DNA of 52,953 bases, from the NCBI RefSeq assembly GCF_946480385.1, contig NZ_CAMLJP010000034.1, positions 1 through 52,953 on the forward strand. Reading direction: 5' to 3'. Shown here piece by piece: positions 16,236-24,082 of this stretch (position 1 is the stretch's first letter; every line of letters begins with the position of its first letter). A program made the position numbers and the translations under genes. The notes beneath the pieces are model-generated. The model had not been told where the DNA came from, ran no database searches, and was given only the letters and a program-made list of their open reading frames with translations. Source of the stretch: an uncultured Azospirillum sp. GTDB lineage: Bacteria > Pseudomonadota > Alphaproteobacteria > Azospirillales > Azospirillaceae.

Positions 16236-16547
16236 TCAGCCCTGGTGCGGCCTGTTCGGGTCGGCGGGCTGTGTCTGGACCGGCTGCGTGGGGGCCGGCT
16301 GGGGGGCAACAGGCTGAGCGGCCGCGGGCTGGGCCGGCTGGGCGGGGGCCGGGTTGATCGCGGCGGGAGGAGCCTGGGCGGTGGTCGCCGCGGGCGGATT
16401 GGCTTCGTCCTCGTCCTTCATGCCGGCCTTGAAGGCCTTCACGCCCTTGGCGATATCGCCCATCACGTTGGGCAGCTTGCCGGCGCCGAACAGGAGAAGC
16501 ACGATGACCAGAACGATCAACCAGTGCCAAATGCTGAAACTGCCCAT
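16236..16547 (-). CDS. tatA: Twin-arginine translocase subunit TatA
   Basis: The 103-residue protein has the TatA pattern: a short N-terminal helix ([18 protein letters not shown]), the hinge FGAGKLPNV, an amphipathic helix with [14 protein letters not shown], and an acidic DEDE stretch. TatA forms the pore of the Sec-independent export system for folded proteins. A long Pro/Ala/Gln-rich tail (about 50-103) is longer than in most TatA proteins. GAGG lies about 9 bases before the ATG. No tatB or tatC is adjacent, so those genes must be elsewhere. Confidence 0.93.
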   Translation of the reverse strand: MGSFSIWHWLIVLVIVLLLFGAGKLPNVMGDIAKGVKAFKAGMKDEDEANPPAATTAQAPPAAINPAPAQPAQPAAAQPVAPQPAPTQPVQTQPADPNRPHQG

Positions 16548-16666
16548 CGATCAATACCTCTGAAATTCGGTCGGTGCGGACGTCGTCGCGGTCGCCACCA
16601 ATGTGAGTGCCCCTTCCGCGCCGCACAAGAGGCGGCCGTCGGGAACGCCGTGATAAAGGACGCCCC

Positions 16667-17233
16667 TCAGGCCGTCGGGCCGCTTTCCGCCGGCTCCTCC
16701 GGCAGTTGGTGGCGCATGATCAGCGGCGCCTGGAAGGCGCTGAACAGCAAGGTCAGCGGCATGATGCCGAACACCTTGAAGTTGACCCACATGTCGGTGG
16801 TGAAGTTGCGCCACACCACCTCGTTCAGCACCGCCAGCAGCAGGAAGAACCAAGCCCAGCGGATGCCCAGCGTGCGCCAGCCATCGTCCGACAGGTTCAG
16901 CACCGTGCCCAACAGGCGCTTCATCACGTTGCGTCGCGTCGCATGGGCGACGAACAGGACGATGGCGAACAGCAGATTGACCAGGGTCGGCTTGATCTTG
17001 ATGAACAGATCGTCCTGCAGCCACAGCGTCAGGCCGCCGAACAGCAGCACGAATCCGGCGCCGACCACCGGCATGATCGGGATGCGGCGCTCCAGCCGCC
17101 AGGACACCGCCACCGCGATGGTGATGGCGACCATGAAGACAGCGGTGCCGGTCATGATGCCGGCCTGCGAATTGGCAACGAAGAAGGCGGCGAGCGGGCC
17201 GGCCTCGATCGCCAGGCGTGCGAACTGGTTCAT
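16667..17233 (-). CDS. yciB: Septation protein A / inner-membrane protein YciB
   Basis: The protein of about 188 residues has five to six hydrophobic segments and the family blocks EAGPLAAFFVAN, KPTLVNLLFA, NLSDDGWRTLGIRWAWFF and NEVVWRNFTTDMWVNFKVFG. YciB/IspZ proteins are inner-membrane proteins linked to cell envelope upkeep and septation. The start at 17233 follows AGGGGG closely; an ATG four codons earlier (17245) is equally possible. It precedes tatA on the same strand with a gap of about 120 bases. Confidence 0.93.
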   Translation of the reverse strand: MNQFARLAIEAGPLAAFFVANSQAGIMTGTAVFMVAITIAVAVSWRLERRIPIMPVVGAGFVLLFGGLTLWLQDDLFIKIKPTLVNLLFAIVLFVAHATRRNVMKRLLGTVLNLSDDGWRTLGIRWAWFFLLLAVLNEVVWRNFTTDMWVNFKVFGIMPLTLLFSAFQAPLIMRHQLPEEPAESGPTA

Positions 17234-17454
17234 GCCCCCTGACATAGCCCGAACCGGCCGCCCATGAAAGGGGCGAATGTTGGCGTGCGGGACATTCGGG
17301 TGCGCTACCACGCTCGCGGACGGGGTGCTTGCTGCGGTGACATCGCGCGGTTCGACCCGCAAGAGCGCAAGCGGGGCTTTTCTCGCGTCGCGTGTTTCAC
17401 TACCTCTTTCGTCATCCGCCGTTCGGCGGGGACTGGACGAAGGGCAGATGTGTC

Positions 17455-18093
17455 ATGGAAGCCGCCGAAGTGAAAGATTTAATCGACGAAGCCCATGAGC
17501 GGGAACGGGCGAAGCACCGCCCGGCGGATCGGCATCATTCCGAGGAGGAGGGCGGGCACGGGGTGAAGACCTCCACCGCCATCTACATCTCGGTCCTGGC
17601 CGCGGTGCTCGCCATCGTCAGCGTCGCCGGGTCCAACGCCGGCAAGGAGCTGATGGCCAGCGCGATCGAGGCGTCGGACAGCTTCGCCTATTATCAGGCC
17701 AAGACCCAGCGCCAGATCAGCCTGCGCCTTGCCGCCGACGAGATCGAGCTGCTGTCCGCCGGCATGCCGGCAGATGCGCAGGCCAAGGCGCTGCAGCGCT
17801 CCGCCGAATACCGCCAGTCGGCCGAACGCATGGAGGCCGACGAGGGCAAGAACAGCCGCAAGGACCTGCTGGGCAAGGCGAAGGCGGCGGAACTGCGGCG
17901 CGACCATGCTGCGGCCCAGGATCCCTATTTCGACTTCGCCGAGGGCATGCTGCAGCTCGCCATCGTGCTGGCGTCGGTCTTCGCCATCACCAACAAGGGC
18001 TTCATCCTGTGGACCAGCCGCGCGCTGGCGGCGGCCGGGGTGCTGATGGCGGCCGACGGCTTCACCCTGATCCTGCCGCTGCCCTTCCTCTGA
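17455..18093 (+). CDS. DUF4337-family membrane protein
   Basis: The 212-residue protein starts with a charged, His-rich segment. One helix follows near 40-60 (TAIYISVLAAVLAIVSVAGS), then a long helical soluble region, and two hydrophobic segments at the C-terminus (MLQLAIVLASVFAITN and a final helix ending LILPLPFL). This layout and the FAYYQAKTQRQ block match DUF4337 proteins, whose function is unknown. It runs opposite to yciB, with the two promoters sharing about 220 bases. The ATG at 17455 is chosen over an earlier one at 17392 because homology starts there. Confidence 0.75.
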   Translation: MEAAEVKDLIDEAHERERAKHRPADRHHSEEEGGHGVKTSTAIYISVLAAVLAIVSVAGSNAGKELMASAIEASDSFAYYQAKTQRQISLRLAADEIELLSAGMPADAQAKALQRSAEYRQSAERMEADEGKNSRKDLLGKAKAAELRRDHAAAQDPYFDFAEGMLQLAIVLASVFAITNKGFILWTSRALAAAGVLMAADGFTLILPLPFL

Positions 18094-18100
18094 TATCATC

Positions 18101-18249
18101 GAACATAAAGCCTGACACCTCAGGCTTTATGTTCGCCCTCAGTCGGCGGGCGCGACCGTCCGGTCGCTTGCCTTCGCAGGCATGTGCCTGCGGGGCCGCA
18201 GTCGCGGCCCTTACGGTCGAGCGCAAGTCAGGACTTCCGCTCGACCGTA
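18101..18249. repeat. Run of five consecutive hairpin-forming inverted repeats
   Basis: Between two convergent genes lie: GAACATAAAGCCTGA with its perfect complement (18101-18134, 4-base loop); GCGACCG/CGGTCGC (18152-18167); CGCAGGCA/TGCCTGCG (18175-18192); GGGCCGC/GCGGCCC (18193-18210); and TACGGTCGAGCG paired with its complement around an inner AAGTC/GACTT stem (18212-18249). The last ends exactly at the stop codon of the LpxR-like gene. None has a T-run. They may act as terminators in both directions or be a mobile palindromic element. Confidence 0.8.
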
Positions 18250-19308
18250 TCAAAACTGGACCGACAGACGCAGGGAGCCGTAGTTGGTCAGCGATTTCTG
18301 GCCGCGGAATTCCGGCGTCTGCAGGGTCTGGGCATAGGTCAGGCCATAGCGGCCGTAACGCAGGGTCAGGCCGGCCTGCATGCTACCGACGAAGGGGTGT
18401 TTGGCGACCGACCGGCTTTCTCGGAACGTGTTGCCGTCCAGGAAGATGTTGCGCGCCACCGCCCGCCCCTCGGCGCTGGCATAGACATACCAGGAAAAAC
18501 GCCCCGGCCGCTCCGCATAGGGGCTGTCCTGGTAGGGGATGCTGGAGGTCGGACGCGTCACCAGCGCGCCCACCGGCGGCGGCATGTTGCCGCCCAGCCG
18601 GACGGTGGCCCCGACCGCAGCGAAGGTCAGGACATTGCCCAGGCTGCCGGCGACATGAGGGCTGAGGTCCCACTCCACCGGGCCGAGGCTGTTCGGCTTC
18701 TCGTCGCGCCAGACATGCTCATAGCTCAGCACCACGCCCGGCTCGTCATGCAGCTGGTAGTTCCAGCCCTCCGGGTAGGTGGCGCCGTCGACGATCTTGT
18801 GGACCGTCTTCTGCGTCTGCTCCGCCAGCGAGGCCGGGCCCACCATGCCGAGGTCGAGGTCGACGCGGTCCACCGCCCTTGGCGCCTCGTTCAGTACCGA
18901 CAGCCGGCCATAGAGCCAGCCCGCATAGGGCCGGTCCCGCGGGTCCGGGTTGCGGGCGGTCAGGTTGCTGGGCGTATACATGTTCTGGCCGAAGGCGAAT
19001 CCGTAGCGCCGCACCCCTCCGGGTTCGATCCAGGGCACGAGGTTGGCCAGCCAGTCGATGTTGCCGTAGGTCGGCCGCGCGCCGGAGAAGTAATAGAACT
19101 GGAACCCGTTGGTGTAATAGCGGTCGGTCCCGCCGCCGAACAGGTCGTTGTCGATCCAGAAGCCGATGGCGGGGCCGGAGGTCACCGGTTCATCGCCGGG
19201 GGGAGGGGTGGTTTCCTGCGCGGTGGCCGCCGATGCGGTCAGCAGCAGGGTCGCAAATGCCGCGGCCAAAGCGGGGCCGCTGTTCGTCACCATTCCGGCA
19301 CGCTCCAT
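18250..19308 (-). CDS. LpxR-like outer-membrane lipid A deacylase family protein
   Basis: The 352-residue product has a signal peptide ending around ATAQE, and the DUF2219/LpxR hallmarks IDNDLFGGGTDRYYTNGF and RDRPYAGW. It ends in a C-terminal Phe typical of outer-membrane beta barrels (LRLSVQF). LpxR removes the 3'-acyloxyacyl chain of lipid A in other bacteria. A second ATG at 19293 has a GGAG 9 bases upstream and may be the true start. The first hairpin of a palindromic run touches its stop codon. Confidence 0.85.
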   Translation of the reverse strand: MERAGMVTNSGPALAAAFATLLLTASAATAQETTPPPGDEPVTSGPAIGFWIDNDLFGGGTDRYYTNGFQFYYFSGARPTYGNIDWLANLVPWIEPGGVRRYGFAFGQNMYTPSNLTARNPDPRDRPYAGWLYGRLSVLNEAPRAVDRVDLDLGMVGPASLAEQTQKTVHKIVDGATYPEGWNYQLHDEPGVVLSYEHVWRDEKPNSLGPVEWDLSPHVAGSLGNVLTFAAVGATVRLGGNMPPPVGALVTRPTSSIPYQDSPYAERPGRFSWYVYASAEGRAVARNIFLDGNTFRESRSVAKHPFVGSMQAGLTLRYGRYGLTYAQTLQTPEFRGQKSLTNYGSLRLSVQF

Positions 19309-19374
19309 CCGTTTCGCACTGTAACGGACGGAGGGGGCGTGTGTTGCGCTGCGGTGCGGCTTCTTTGGGGGTAG

Positions 19375-19550
19375 GGGGAGGCGTGTTGGCTGACGAATGC
19401 CCCCTCCCCATCCCTCCCCATCCCTCCCCCGCGTTCCGCGGGAGAGGGGGCAGGACGCTTGCGGAAGTTTTGCAAAGGAGCGGCGGCAGTCCCCTCTCCC
19501 GCGAAGCGGGGGAGGGTAAGGGAGGGGGCGTCGTCAGCCAACACCTCCCC
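19375..19550. mobile_element. MITE-like inverted-repeat element, 176 bp
   Basis: Outer arms GTGTTGGCTGACGA (19383-19396) and TCGTCAGCCAACAC (19531-19544) are perfect complements. They are flanked outside by GGGGAG/CTCCCC (19375-19380, 19545-19550) and inside by GCCCCCTCCC/GGGAGGGGGC. Within lie two C- and G-rich hairpins, each with a CGCG core. No coding capacity is seen. It could be a miniature transposable element or REP-type repeat, and it also sits where the nif operon would terminate. Confidence 0.65.
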
Positions 19551-19555
19551 AAAAC

Positions 19556-20443
19556 TCAGATCTTTGCCCGCAACCCCTCTACCGCCTCTTCCAGCGTCAT
19601 GTCGATGCGTTTGATCCCGTGCAGCGCCAGGAAACGCGCCTCGTTCTTCGACAACTCGCCGGGGATCACCGCCCAGTGGCTGTCGGAGGAGCGCTTGGCG
19701 ATCTGCCGGGCGAAGGTGCGCTGGATCTCATGGTCGAAGCGGCAGCCGAGGAACAGGAAATGCCGGCCGGCACGGCGCTCCTTCACGATGGCGGGAATCG
19801 GGGTCTGGATGTCGATCTCCGTCAGGATCTCGACATAGTCGCTGTCGGAGATCAGGTAGTTGCCGGCCGGCGTCGCCGCTCCCGACGGCTTGTAGAGCAC
19901 GGTGTCCCAGCCGGCCGCCGCGTCGGCCGTCGTTTCGGCGCCGTCGGGGGCGTAGTAGCGCACCCATTCGCCGGTCGATTGCGGGTGCGACACCCCCTGA
20001 ATCTGCCCCCAGGTCCGGTCGGCCGCCGCACTCAGCAGGCTGTCCAGCACAGAGTCGTACCAGACGTCCACCAGCAGCGGCGGGGCCGGTATCGCCGCCA
20101 GCAGGGCATGCACCGGCGTGGCCGGCACGGTCTGGCGGAAGATCTCGTTGAGGATGGTCTCCAGCGTCTTGCGGTGCTTGCGCGTCTCGATAAACTGCGC
20201 GACCGCGGTCAGGTTGGAGCGGATGCGGCCGGGGGCGGCGACCTTGGCGTTCAGGCGCTGCACCAACTCCGCCGAATTGCGCGGGATCGGGCATTGGTCG
20301 GGCGGCAGCAGGGCGAAGGCACCGGGGCCGAGATAGGGCACCACCTGCCGTGCCGCCAGCGCCGCGGCGATGTCGGCCAGCGCCGCCGCGGCGTCCGGGA
20401 CCGTGACGGAATCGGAATCGGTTGCAAGCGTGGTGACGGTCAT
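19556..20443 (-). CDS. SIR2-like domain protein in the nif operon
   Basis: The 295-residue protein has a SIR2_2-type Rossmann pattern: VVPYLGPGAFALLP near 35-50, the WYDSVLDSLL block mid-protein, and LFLGCRFDHEIQRTFAR near 245. Such domains bind NAD or related nucleotides and occur in defence proteins and in stand-alone enzymes; the substrate here is unknown. It lies 23 bases downstream of the DegT-like gene in the same direction, with AGAGGGAAGAGG before the ATG, as the last gene of the nifB-led operon. Linkage suggests a role in nitrogenase assembly or protection, but no function is shown. Confidence 0.75.
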   Translation of the reverse strand: MTVTTLATDSDSVTVPDAAAALADIAAALAARQVVPYLGPGAFALLPPDQCPIPRNSAELVQRLNAKVAAPGRIRSNLTAVAQFIETRKHRKTLETILNEIFRQTVPATPVHALLAAIPAPPLLVDVWYDSVLDSLLSAAADRTWGQIQGVSHPQSTGEWVRYYAPDGAETTADAAAGWDTVLYKPSGAATPAGNYLISDSDYVEILTEIDIQTPIPAIVKERRAGRHFLFLGCRFDHEIQRTFARQIAKRSSDSHWAVIPGELSKNEARFLALHGIKRIDMTLEEAVEGLRAKI

Positions 20444-20466
20444 GGATGCCTCTTCCCTCTTGGTCT

Positions 20467-21678
20467 TCACAGATAGATCGCGGCTCCGGCACCGGTGTTG
20501 ATGCTGGCGTCCTTCAGCGTTTCCACGATGAAGGCGACCTGATCGCGGGTGATCTTGCGGTGCAGCGGCAGGGCGAGCACGCGGTCGGCCGTCTTGGTGC
20601 AGACCGGGCAGGCGCCGCGGCCGGCGCGGTCTTCGCCCAGCGCTTCGATGTAGTATTGCTGGGTGTGCAGCGGCTGGCCGAAGTCGCTGGCGTCGATGTC
20701 GTGGGTGTCCAGATCCTCGATGATCGACCGGCGCCCTGACGCGGTGAAGCGGGTGCCGAGATGGACGCAATAGACCATCGGGTTGACCACCTCCGCCCCC
20801 GGCCCGCGATAAGGCGGCTTGATCCCTTCGAAGCTCGCCATCGCCGCGTCGTAATAGGCGATGACCAGATTGCGGCGGGTCAGGATCTCCGGCAGGCGTT
20901 TCAGTTGCACCAGGGCCAGCGCGGCGTTCAGGTCGCTCATCCCCGCCTGCCAGGGCAGGGTGCGGGTGATGACCACGGTGTTGCGGTGCTCCGTCTCGCG
21001 CCGGCGCATGTAGCGCAGCCGGTGGGCGAGATCGCGGTCGTCGGTGACGATCATGCCGCCCTGACCGGCCAGCAGGATGCCGGGTTCGGAAAAGTCGAAG
21101 ACCGCGGCGTCGCCGAAGGTGCCGACCATCTGCCCCTTGTAGGTGGAGCCGATGGCCTCGCTCGAATCCTCCAGCAGGATCAGTCCCTTGGCGTCCACCA
21201 GCGCGCGCAGCTCGTCCCAATGGGCGGGGTGGCCGTTGACGTTGGCGGCCAGGATCGCCTTGGTTTTCGGCGACACCAGTGCCGCCGCCTTTTCCGGGTT
21301 GATGGTGTGCTGCCAGTAATCGATGTCGACCAGCACCGGCGTGGCGCCGGACAGCGCGACCGCATGCTGGACCTGATGCCAGCCGAAGGAGCTGCACAGC
21401 ACCTCGTGCCCCTCGCCGATGCCATAGCCCTTCAGCATCAGCAGCGTGGCCATGGTGCCGCTGGACACCGCCACCGCATGGTCGCGGCCGACATAGGCGG
21501 CGAAGGCATCCTCGAACGCCTGCACCATCCGCCCATCGCTCAAGGCCCCGGACGACAGCAGGCGGCCGAGCATCTCGACCTCCGCACCGGAGATGTCGGG
21601 GTCGGTCAGCGGGATGTAGTCGTCGGCCCCGTCATCGTCGGAGGCTTCGAGGTCCCATGCTGCGGCGGCATCGCTCAT
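20467..21678 (-). CDS. DegT/DnrJ/EryC1-like fold-type I protein lacking the PLP lysine
   Basis: The 403-residue protein matches the DegT aminotransferase family throughout: VSSGTMATLLML near 71-82, PVLVDIDYWQHTINPEKA, and LILLEDSSEAIGS with D171 that would bind the PLP nitrogen. The internal-aldimine Lys, expected in a motif like FSFHPTK, is replaced: the protein reads FDFSEPGILLAGQGG, with Gly at position 200. It therefore cannot be a normal transaminase. A CPVC pair lies near the C-terminus. It directly abuts the small gene upstream in the nif operon. A structural or redox-linked role is possible; the family alone does not tell. Confidence 0.8.
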   Translation of the reverse strand: MSDAAAAWDLEASDDDGADDYIPLTDPDISGAEVEMLGRLLSSGALSDGRMVQAFEDAFAAYVGRDHAVAVSSGTMATLLMLKGYGIGEGHEVLCSSFGWHQVQHAVALSGATPVLVDIDYWQHTINPEKAAALVSPKTKAILAANVNGHPAHWDELRALVDAKGLILLEDSSEAIGSTYKGQMVGTFGDAAVFDFSEPGILLAGQGGMIVTDDRDLAHRLRYMRRRETEHRNTVVITRTLPWQAGMSDLNAALALVQLKRLPEILTRRNLVIAYYDAAMASFEGIKPPYRGPGAEVVNPMVYCVHLGTRFTASGRRSIIEDLDTHDIDASDFGQPLHTQQYYIEALGEDRAGRGACPVCTKTADRVLALPLHRKITRDQVAFIVETLKDASINTGAGAAIYL

Positions 21679-21963
21679 TCACTCGTCCTCGTCCCGTTGG
21701 GCGATCACGACGCCGGTGGCAAGCTCCGGCTTGTCGGTGATGAGCCAGCAGTGGTTGTTGCCGTCCACCAGATGCAGGTCGAAGCCCGCCTCCTCCCGGA
21801 AGGGATCCTCGGCCATCACCGCGGCCATGGCGCCGGTGACGGTCTTCAGGTCCGGGTTGGCCTCGCGCACACCGCGGACCACGGCGTCGAGCTTGCCGCC
21901 CCCGGCGAACAGCCGGCCGGCCAGCGTGGCGATGCTGCCGATGCGTTCGGGAGACAGGGCCAT
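21679..21963 (-). CDS. Small nif-cluster protein (DUF6129-like)
   Basis: The 94-residue protein begins MALSPERIGSIATLAGRLF and has no Cys pair or membrane helix. Its C-terminal half (FDLHLVDGNNHCWLITDKPE, then LATGVVIAQRDEDE) recalls small proteins placed between nifT and other accessory genes in nif clusters. The ATG at 21961-21963 was chosen over an open extension to 22080, which overlaps nifT and has no homology. It is tightly packed between nifT and the DegT-like gene. Function unknown. Confidence 0.7.
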   Translation of the reverse strand: MALSPERIGSIATLAGRLFAGGGKLDAVVRGVREANPDLKTVTGAMAAVMAEDPFREEAGFDLHLVDGNNHCWLITDKPELATGVVIAQRDEDE

Positions 21964-21968
21964 GGGCG

Positions 21969-22178
21969 TCACTCCGTTCCGCGTTTCTTGGCTTCGACGG
22001 TGATCGGCAGGCGGGTGTCGTCCGGCATCTCCGGCAAATCCAGCGTCCAGCCGTTGGCGATCTTGATCCAGCCGCCCCACAGGCCCGGCTTTTCCATCTC
22101 GACGATGGGTTCCTCCAGGTCCTTCTTGGCGACGTAGATCGTGTATTGCTCGGACGCCTTGCGGATCATCACCTTCAT
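21969..22178 (-). CDS. nifT: NifT/FixU family protein
   Basis: The 69-residue product shows the family pattern MKVMIRK at the start, YVAKKDLEEPIV, then WGGWIKIANGWTLDLPEMP. NifT is conserved in nif operons but dispensable in the species tested; a minor role in cofactor or protein maturation is assumed. GGAG lies 8 bases before the ATG at 22178. A GTG three codons earlier (22187) is less likely. It follows nifS by 39 bases. Confidence 0.95.
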   Translation of the reverse strand: MKVMIRKASEQYTIYVAKKDLEEPIVEMEKPGLWGGWIKIANGWTLDLPEMPDDTRLPITVEAKKRGTE

Positions 22179-22217
22179 CGCGGACACTCCATCCTGTTGT
22201 TCTAATTGTCTTTTGTC

Positions 22218-23369
22218 TCAGGCGGCGATCAGCCGGGCATGCAGCGCCGGCAGTTCCGACAGGACGGCGTCCACCTCCGCCGCGGTGGTGTAGCGGCTGA
22301 GCGAGAAGCGCAGGCTGGCGGCGGCCTGGGCGCCGCTCAATCCCATTGCGGTCAGCACATGGCTCGGCTCGTTACCGCCGGAGGAGCATGCGGCGCCCAT
22401 CGACACGGCGATGCCGGCGCGGTCGAGCCGCGTCAGCAGCTCCTCCGCATCCACGGGATGGCCGCGGCCGTCGGCGAAGCGGATGTTGCTGGTGTTGGGC
22501 AGCCGGGCGGCGCCGGCGCCGTTCACCACCGCACCGGGCCAGCGGGCGAGAATGCCCTGCTCCAGCCGGTCGCGCAGGAAGGCGATCAGGTCGGCCTCGT
22601 CGAGCCACAGCGATGCCAGCGAGGCGGCGGCGCCGAAGCCGACGATGCCCGGCACATTCTCCGTCCCGCCGCGGCGGCGGCGTTCCTGATGGCCGTGGAT
22701 CAGCGCGTGGAAGGGCGCGCCCTTGCGGACATAGAGTGCGCCGACGCCCTTCGGCCCATGCATCTTGTGGGCGGACAAGGTCAGGTAATCGGCGATGCCG
22801 CAATCGACCGGCACCCGGCCGGCGGCCTGCACCGCATCGCTGTGGAACAGCGCGCCATGGGCGTGCGCGATGGCCGACGCGCCTTCCACCGGCATCAGCA
22901 CGCCCGTTTCGTTGTTGGCCCACATCATGGAGACCAGCGCCGTCGCCTCCGTCACCACGGCGGCGAGATCGACCAGCGAGGGCAGTCCGTCGCGGTTCAC
23001 CGGCAGGATGGTGACGCGCCAGCCGCGTTGGCGCAGGTCGTCGAACAGGGCCAGCGTCGCCGGATGCTCCACCGCGGTGGTGACGATGTGGTCGCGGCGG
23101 TGGTCGGTCTCCTCGATGACGCGGAGCGCGCCCAGGATGGCGGCGTGCGTCGCCTCGGTGGCGCTACCGGTCATCACCAGATCGGCGGGTTTGGCGCCGA
23201 TCAAGGCGGCGATCTGGGACTTGGCCTCGCTGACCGCGCGGCGGGCCGCCATGCCGGCGGAATGCGGGCTGGACGGGTTGGCGAACTCCCCGAACAGGTG
23301 CGGCAGCATCGCCTCGCGCACTTCCGCAGCCAGGGCGGTGGTGGCGTTGTTGTCGAGATAGATGGTCAT
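22218..23369 (-). CDS. nifS: Nitrogenase-dedicated cysteine desulfurase NifS
   Basis: The 383-residue PLP enzyme begins MTIYLDNNATT. It has the Schiff-base Lys in SAHKMHGPKG, the TAVEHPAT His block, and the catalytic Cys in MGAACSSGG. NifS releases sulfur from cysteine as a persulfide for Fe-S cluster assembly on nitrogenase proteins, normally with NifU, which is not in this window. GGGGG lies about 7 bases before the ATG at 23369; the frame opens six codons earlier at 23387, which would overlap nifZ slightly. Confidence 0.96.
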   Translation of the reverse strand: MTIYLDNNATTALAAEVREAMLPHLFGEFANPSSPHSAGMAARRAVSEAKSQIAALIGAKPADLVMTGSATEATHAAILGALRVIEETDHRRDHIVTTAVEHPATLALFDDLRQRGWRVTILPVNRDGLPSLVDLAAVVTEATALVSMMWANNETGVLMPVEGASAIAHAHGALFHSDAVQAAGRVPVDCGIADYLTLSAHKMHGPKGVGALYVRKGAPFHALIHGHQERRRRGGTENVPGIVGFGAAASLASLWLDEADLIAFLRDRLEQGILARWPGAVVNGAGAARLPNTSNIRFADGRGHPVDAEELLTRLDRAGIAVSMGAACSSGGNEPSHVLTAMGLSGAQAAASLRFSLSRYTTAAEVDAVLSELPALHARLIAA

Positions 23370-23383
23370 CACATCACCCCCCA

Positions 23384-23689
23384 TCACATGACACCGGGCA
23401 CGCCACGCCGCGACCCGTCGGCCGGGACGATCTCCTCCTCCAGGCAGCCGACGACGGTGCCGCCGGGGAACTCCACCAGATAGACCGGCAGGCTGCCTTC
23501 CTCGGTGCGGCCGACGCGGACGATCACGCCGGGCGTGCCCTTCGGCGCCAGCAGTGCGCCGTCCGGCACCTGCGGGTGGCTGCCGTCATTGAACAGGTCC
23601 TCCTGCACCGTGACCCGCAGGCCCCAGTCGTACAGCGGTTCGCGCGGCGGGATGAAACCGGGCTTGGCGGCGGCTTCGACGTCGGACAT
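23384..23689 (-). CDS. nifZ: NifZ
   Basis: The 101-residue protein shows the NifZ pattern: LYDWGLRVTVQEDLFNDGS, then a glycine-rich turn GTPGVIVRVG and VYLVEFPGGTVVGCLEEEIV. NifZ helps build the second P-cluster of the MoFe protein. GGAG stands before the ATG. It overlaps or touches the nifS start region and follows a second NifZ-like gene by 43 bases. Confidence 0.93.
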   Translation of the reverse strand: MSDVEAAAKPGFIPPREPLYDWGLRVTVQEDLFNDGSHPQVPDGALLAPKGTPGVIVRVGRTEEGSLPVYLVEFPGGTVVGCLEEEIVPADGSRRGVPGVM

Positions 23690-23732
23690 CGCGAGGCTCC
23701 TTATCGGGTGGGGACCGGGGTCTTGGACGGGG

Positions 23733-24053
23733 TCACTGGGGGTCGTTGCAATGGGCGTCGATCACCTCCAGCTCGCGCGCGCGCATGCCGACGACGACCC
23801 GTTTCTCATAAAAATCAACGGCGTAGATGTAATACATCTGCAGATAGGTCCCGACGGAGATGACGTAGCCGACATCGCCCTCTCGGATCAGGAAGTCGCC
23901 GACCGGCCGGCCGGGATAGGTACCGTCGTTGCGCACGTCGCGCAGCGCCTTGACCTTGAAGCCCTGCTCCAGCACCGGCGGACCGACCAGCTCGTTGGCG
24001 TCTTCGGCGCTGCGGGCGCGTTCGCGGCGGTATGGGGCGGCTGTCTCTGTCAT
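23733..24053 (-). CDS. Second NifZ-like protein
   Basis: The 106-residue protein aligns with the neighbouring NifZ: VLEQGFKVKALRDVRNDGTYPG, GDVGYVISVGTYL, and YIYAVDFYEKRVVVGMRARELEVI. The conserved NDG and VVG positions are kept. It begins MTETAAPYRRE with a GGAG 9 bases upstream. Two adjacent NifZ-type genes imply an old duplication and perhaps division of labour in P-cluster maturation. Confidence 0.88.
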   Translation of the reverse strand: MTETAAPYRRERARSAEDANELVGPPVLEQGFKVKALRDVRNDGTYPGRPVGDFLIREGDVGYVISVGTYLQMYYIYAVDFYEKRVVVGMRARELEVIDAHCNDPQ

Positions 24054-24082
24054 CGGGCTGCGCTCCATCGGTTGAGGGGCCG

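Noticed and set aside
17340..17375. A tRNA-like GGTTCGAC sequence
   Set aside because: No matching acceptor or anticodon stem could be drawn around it.
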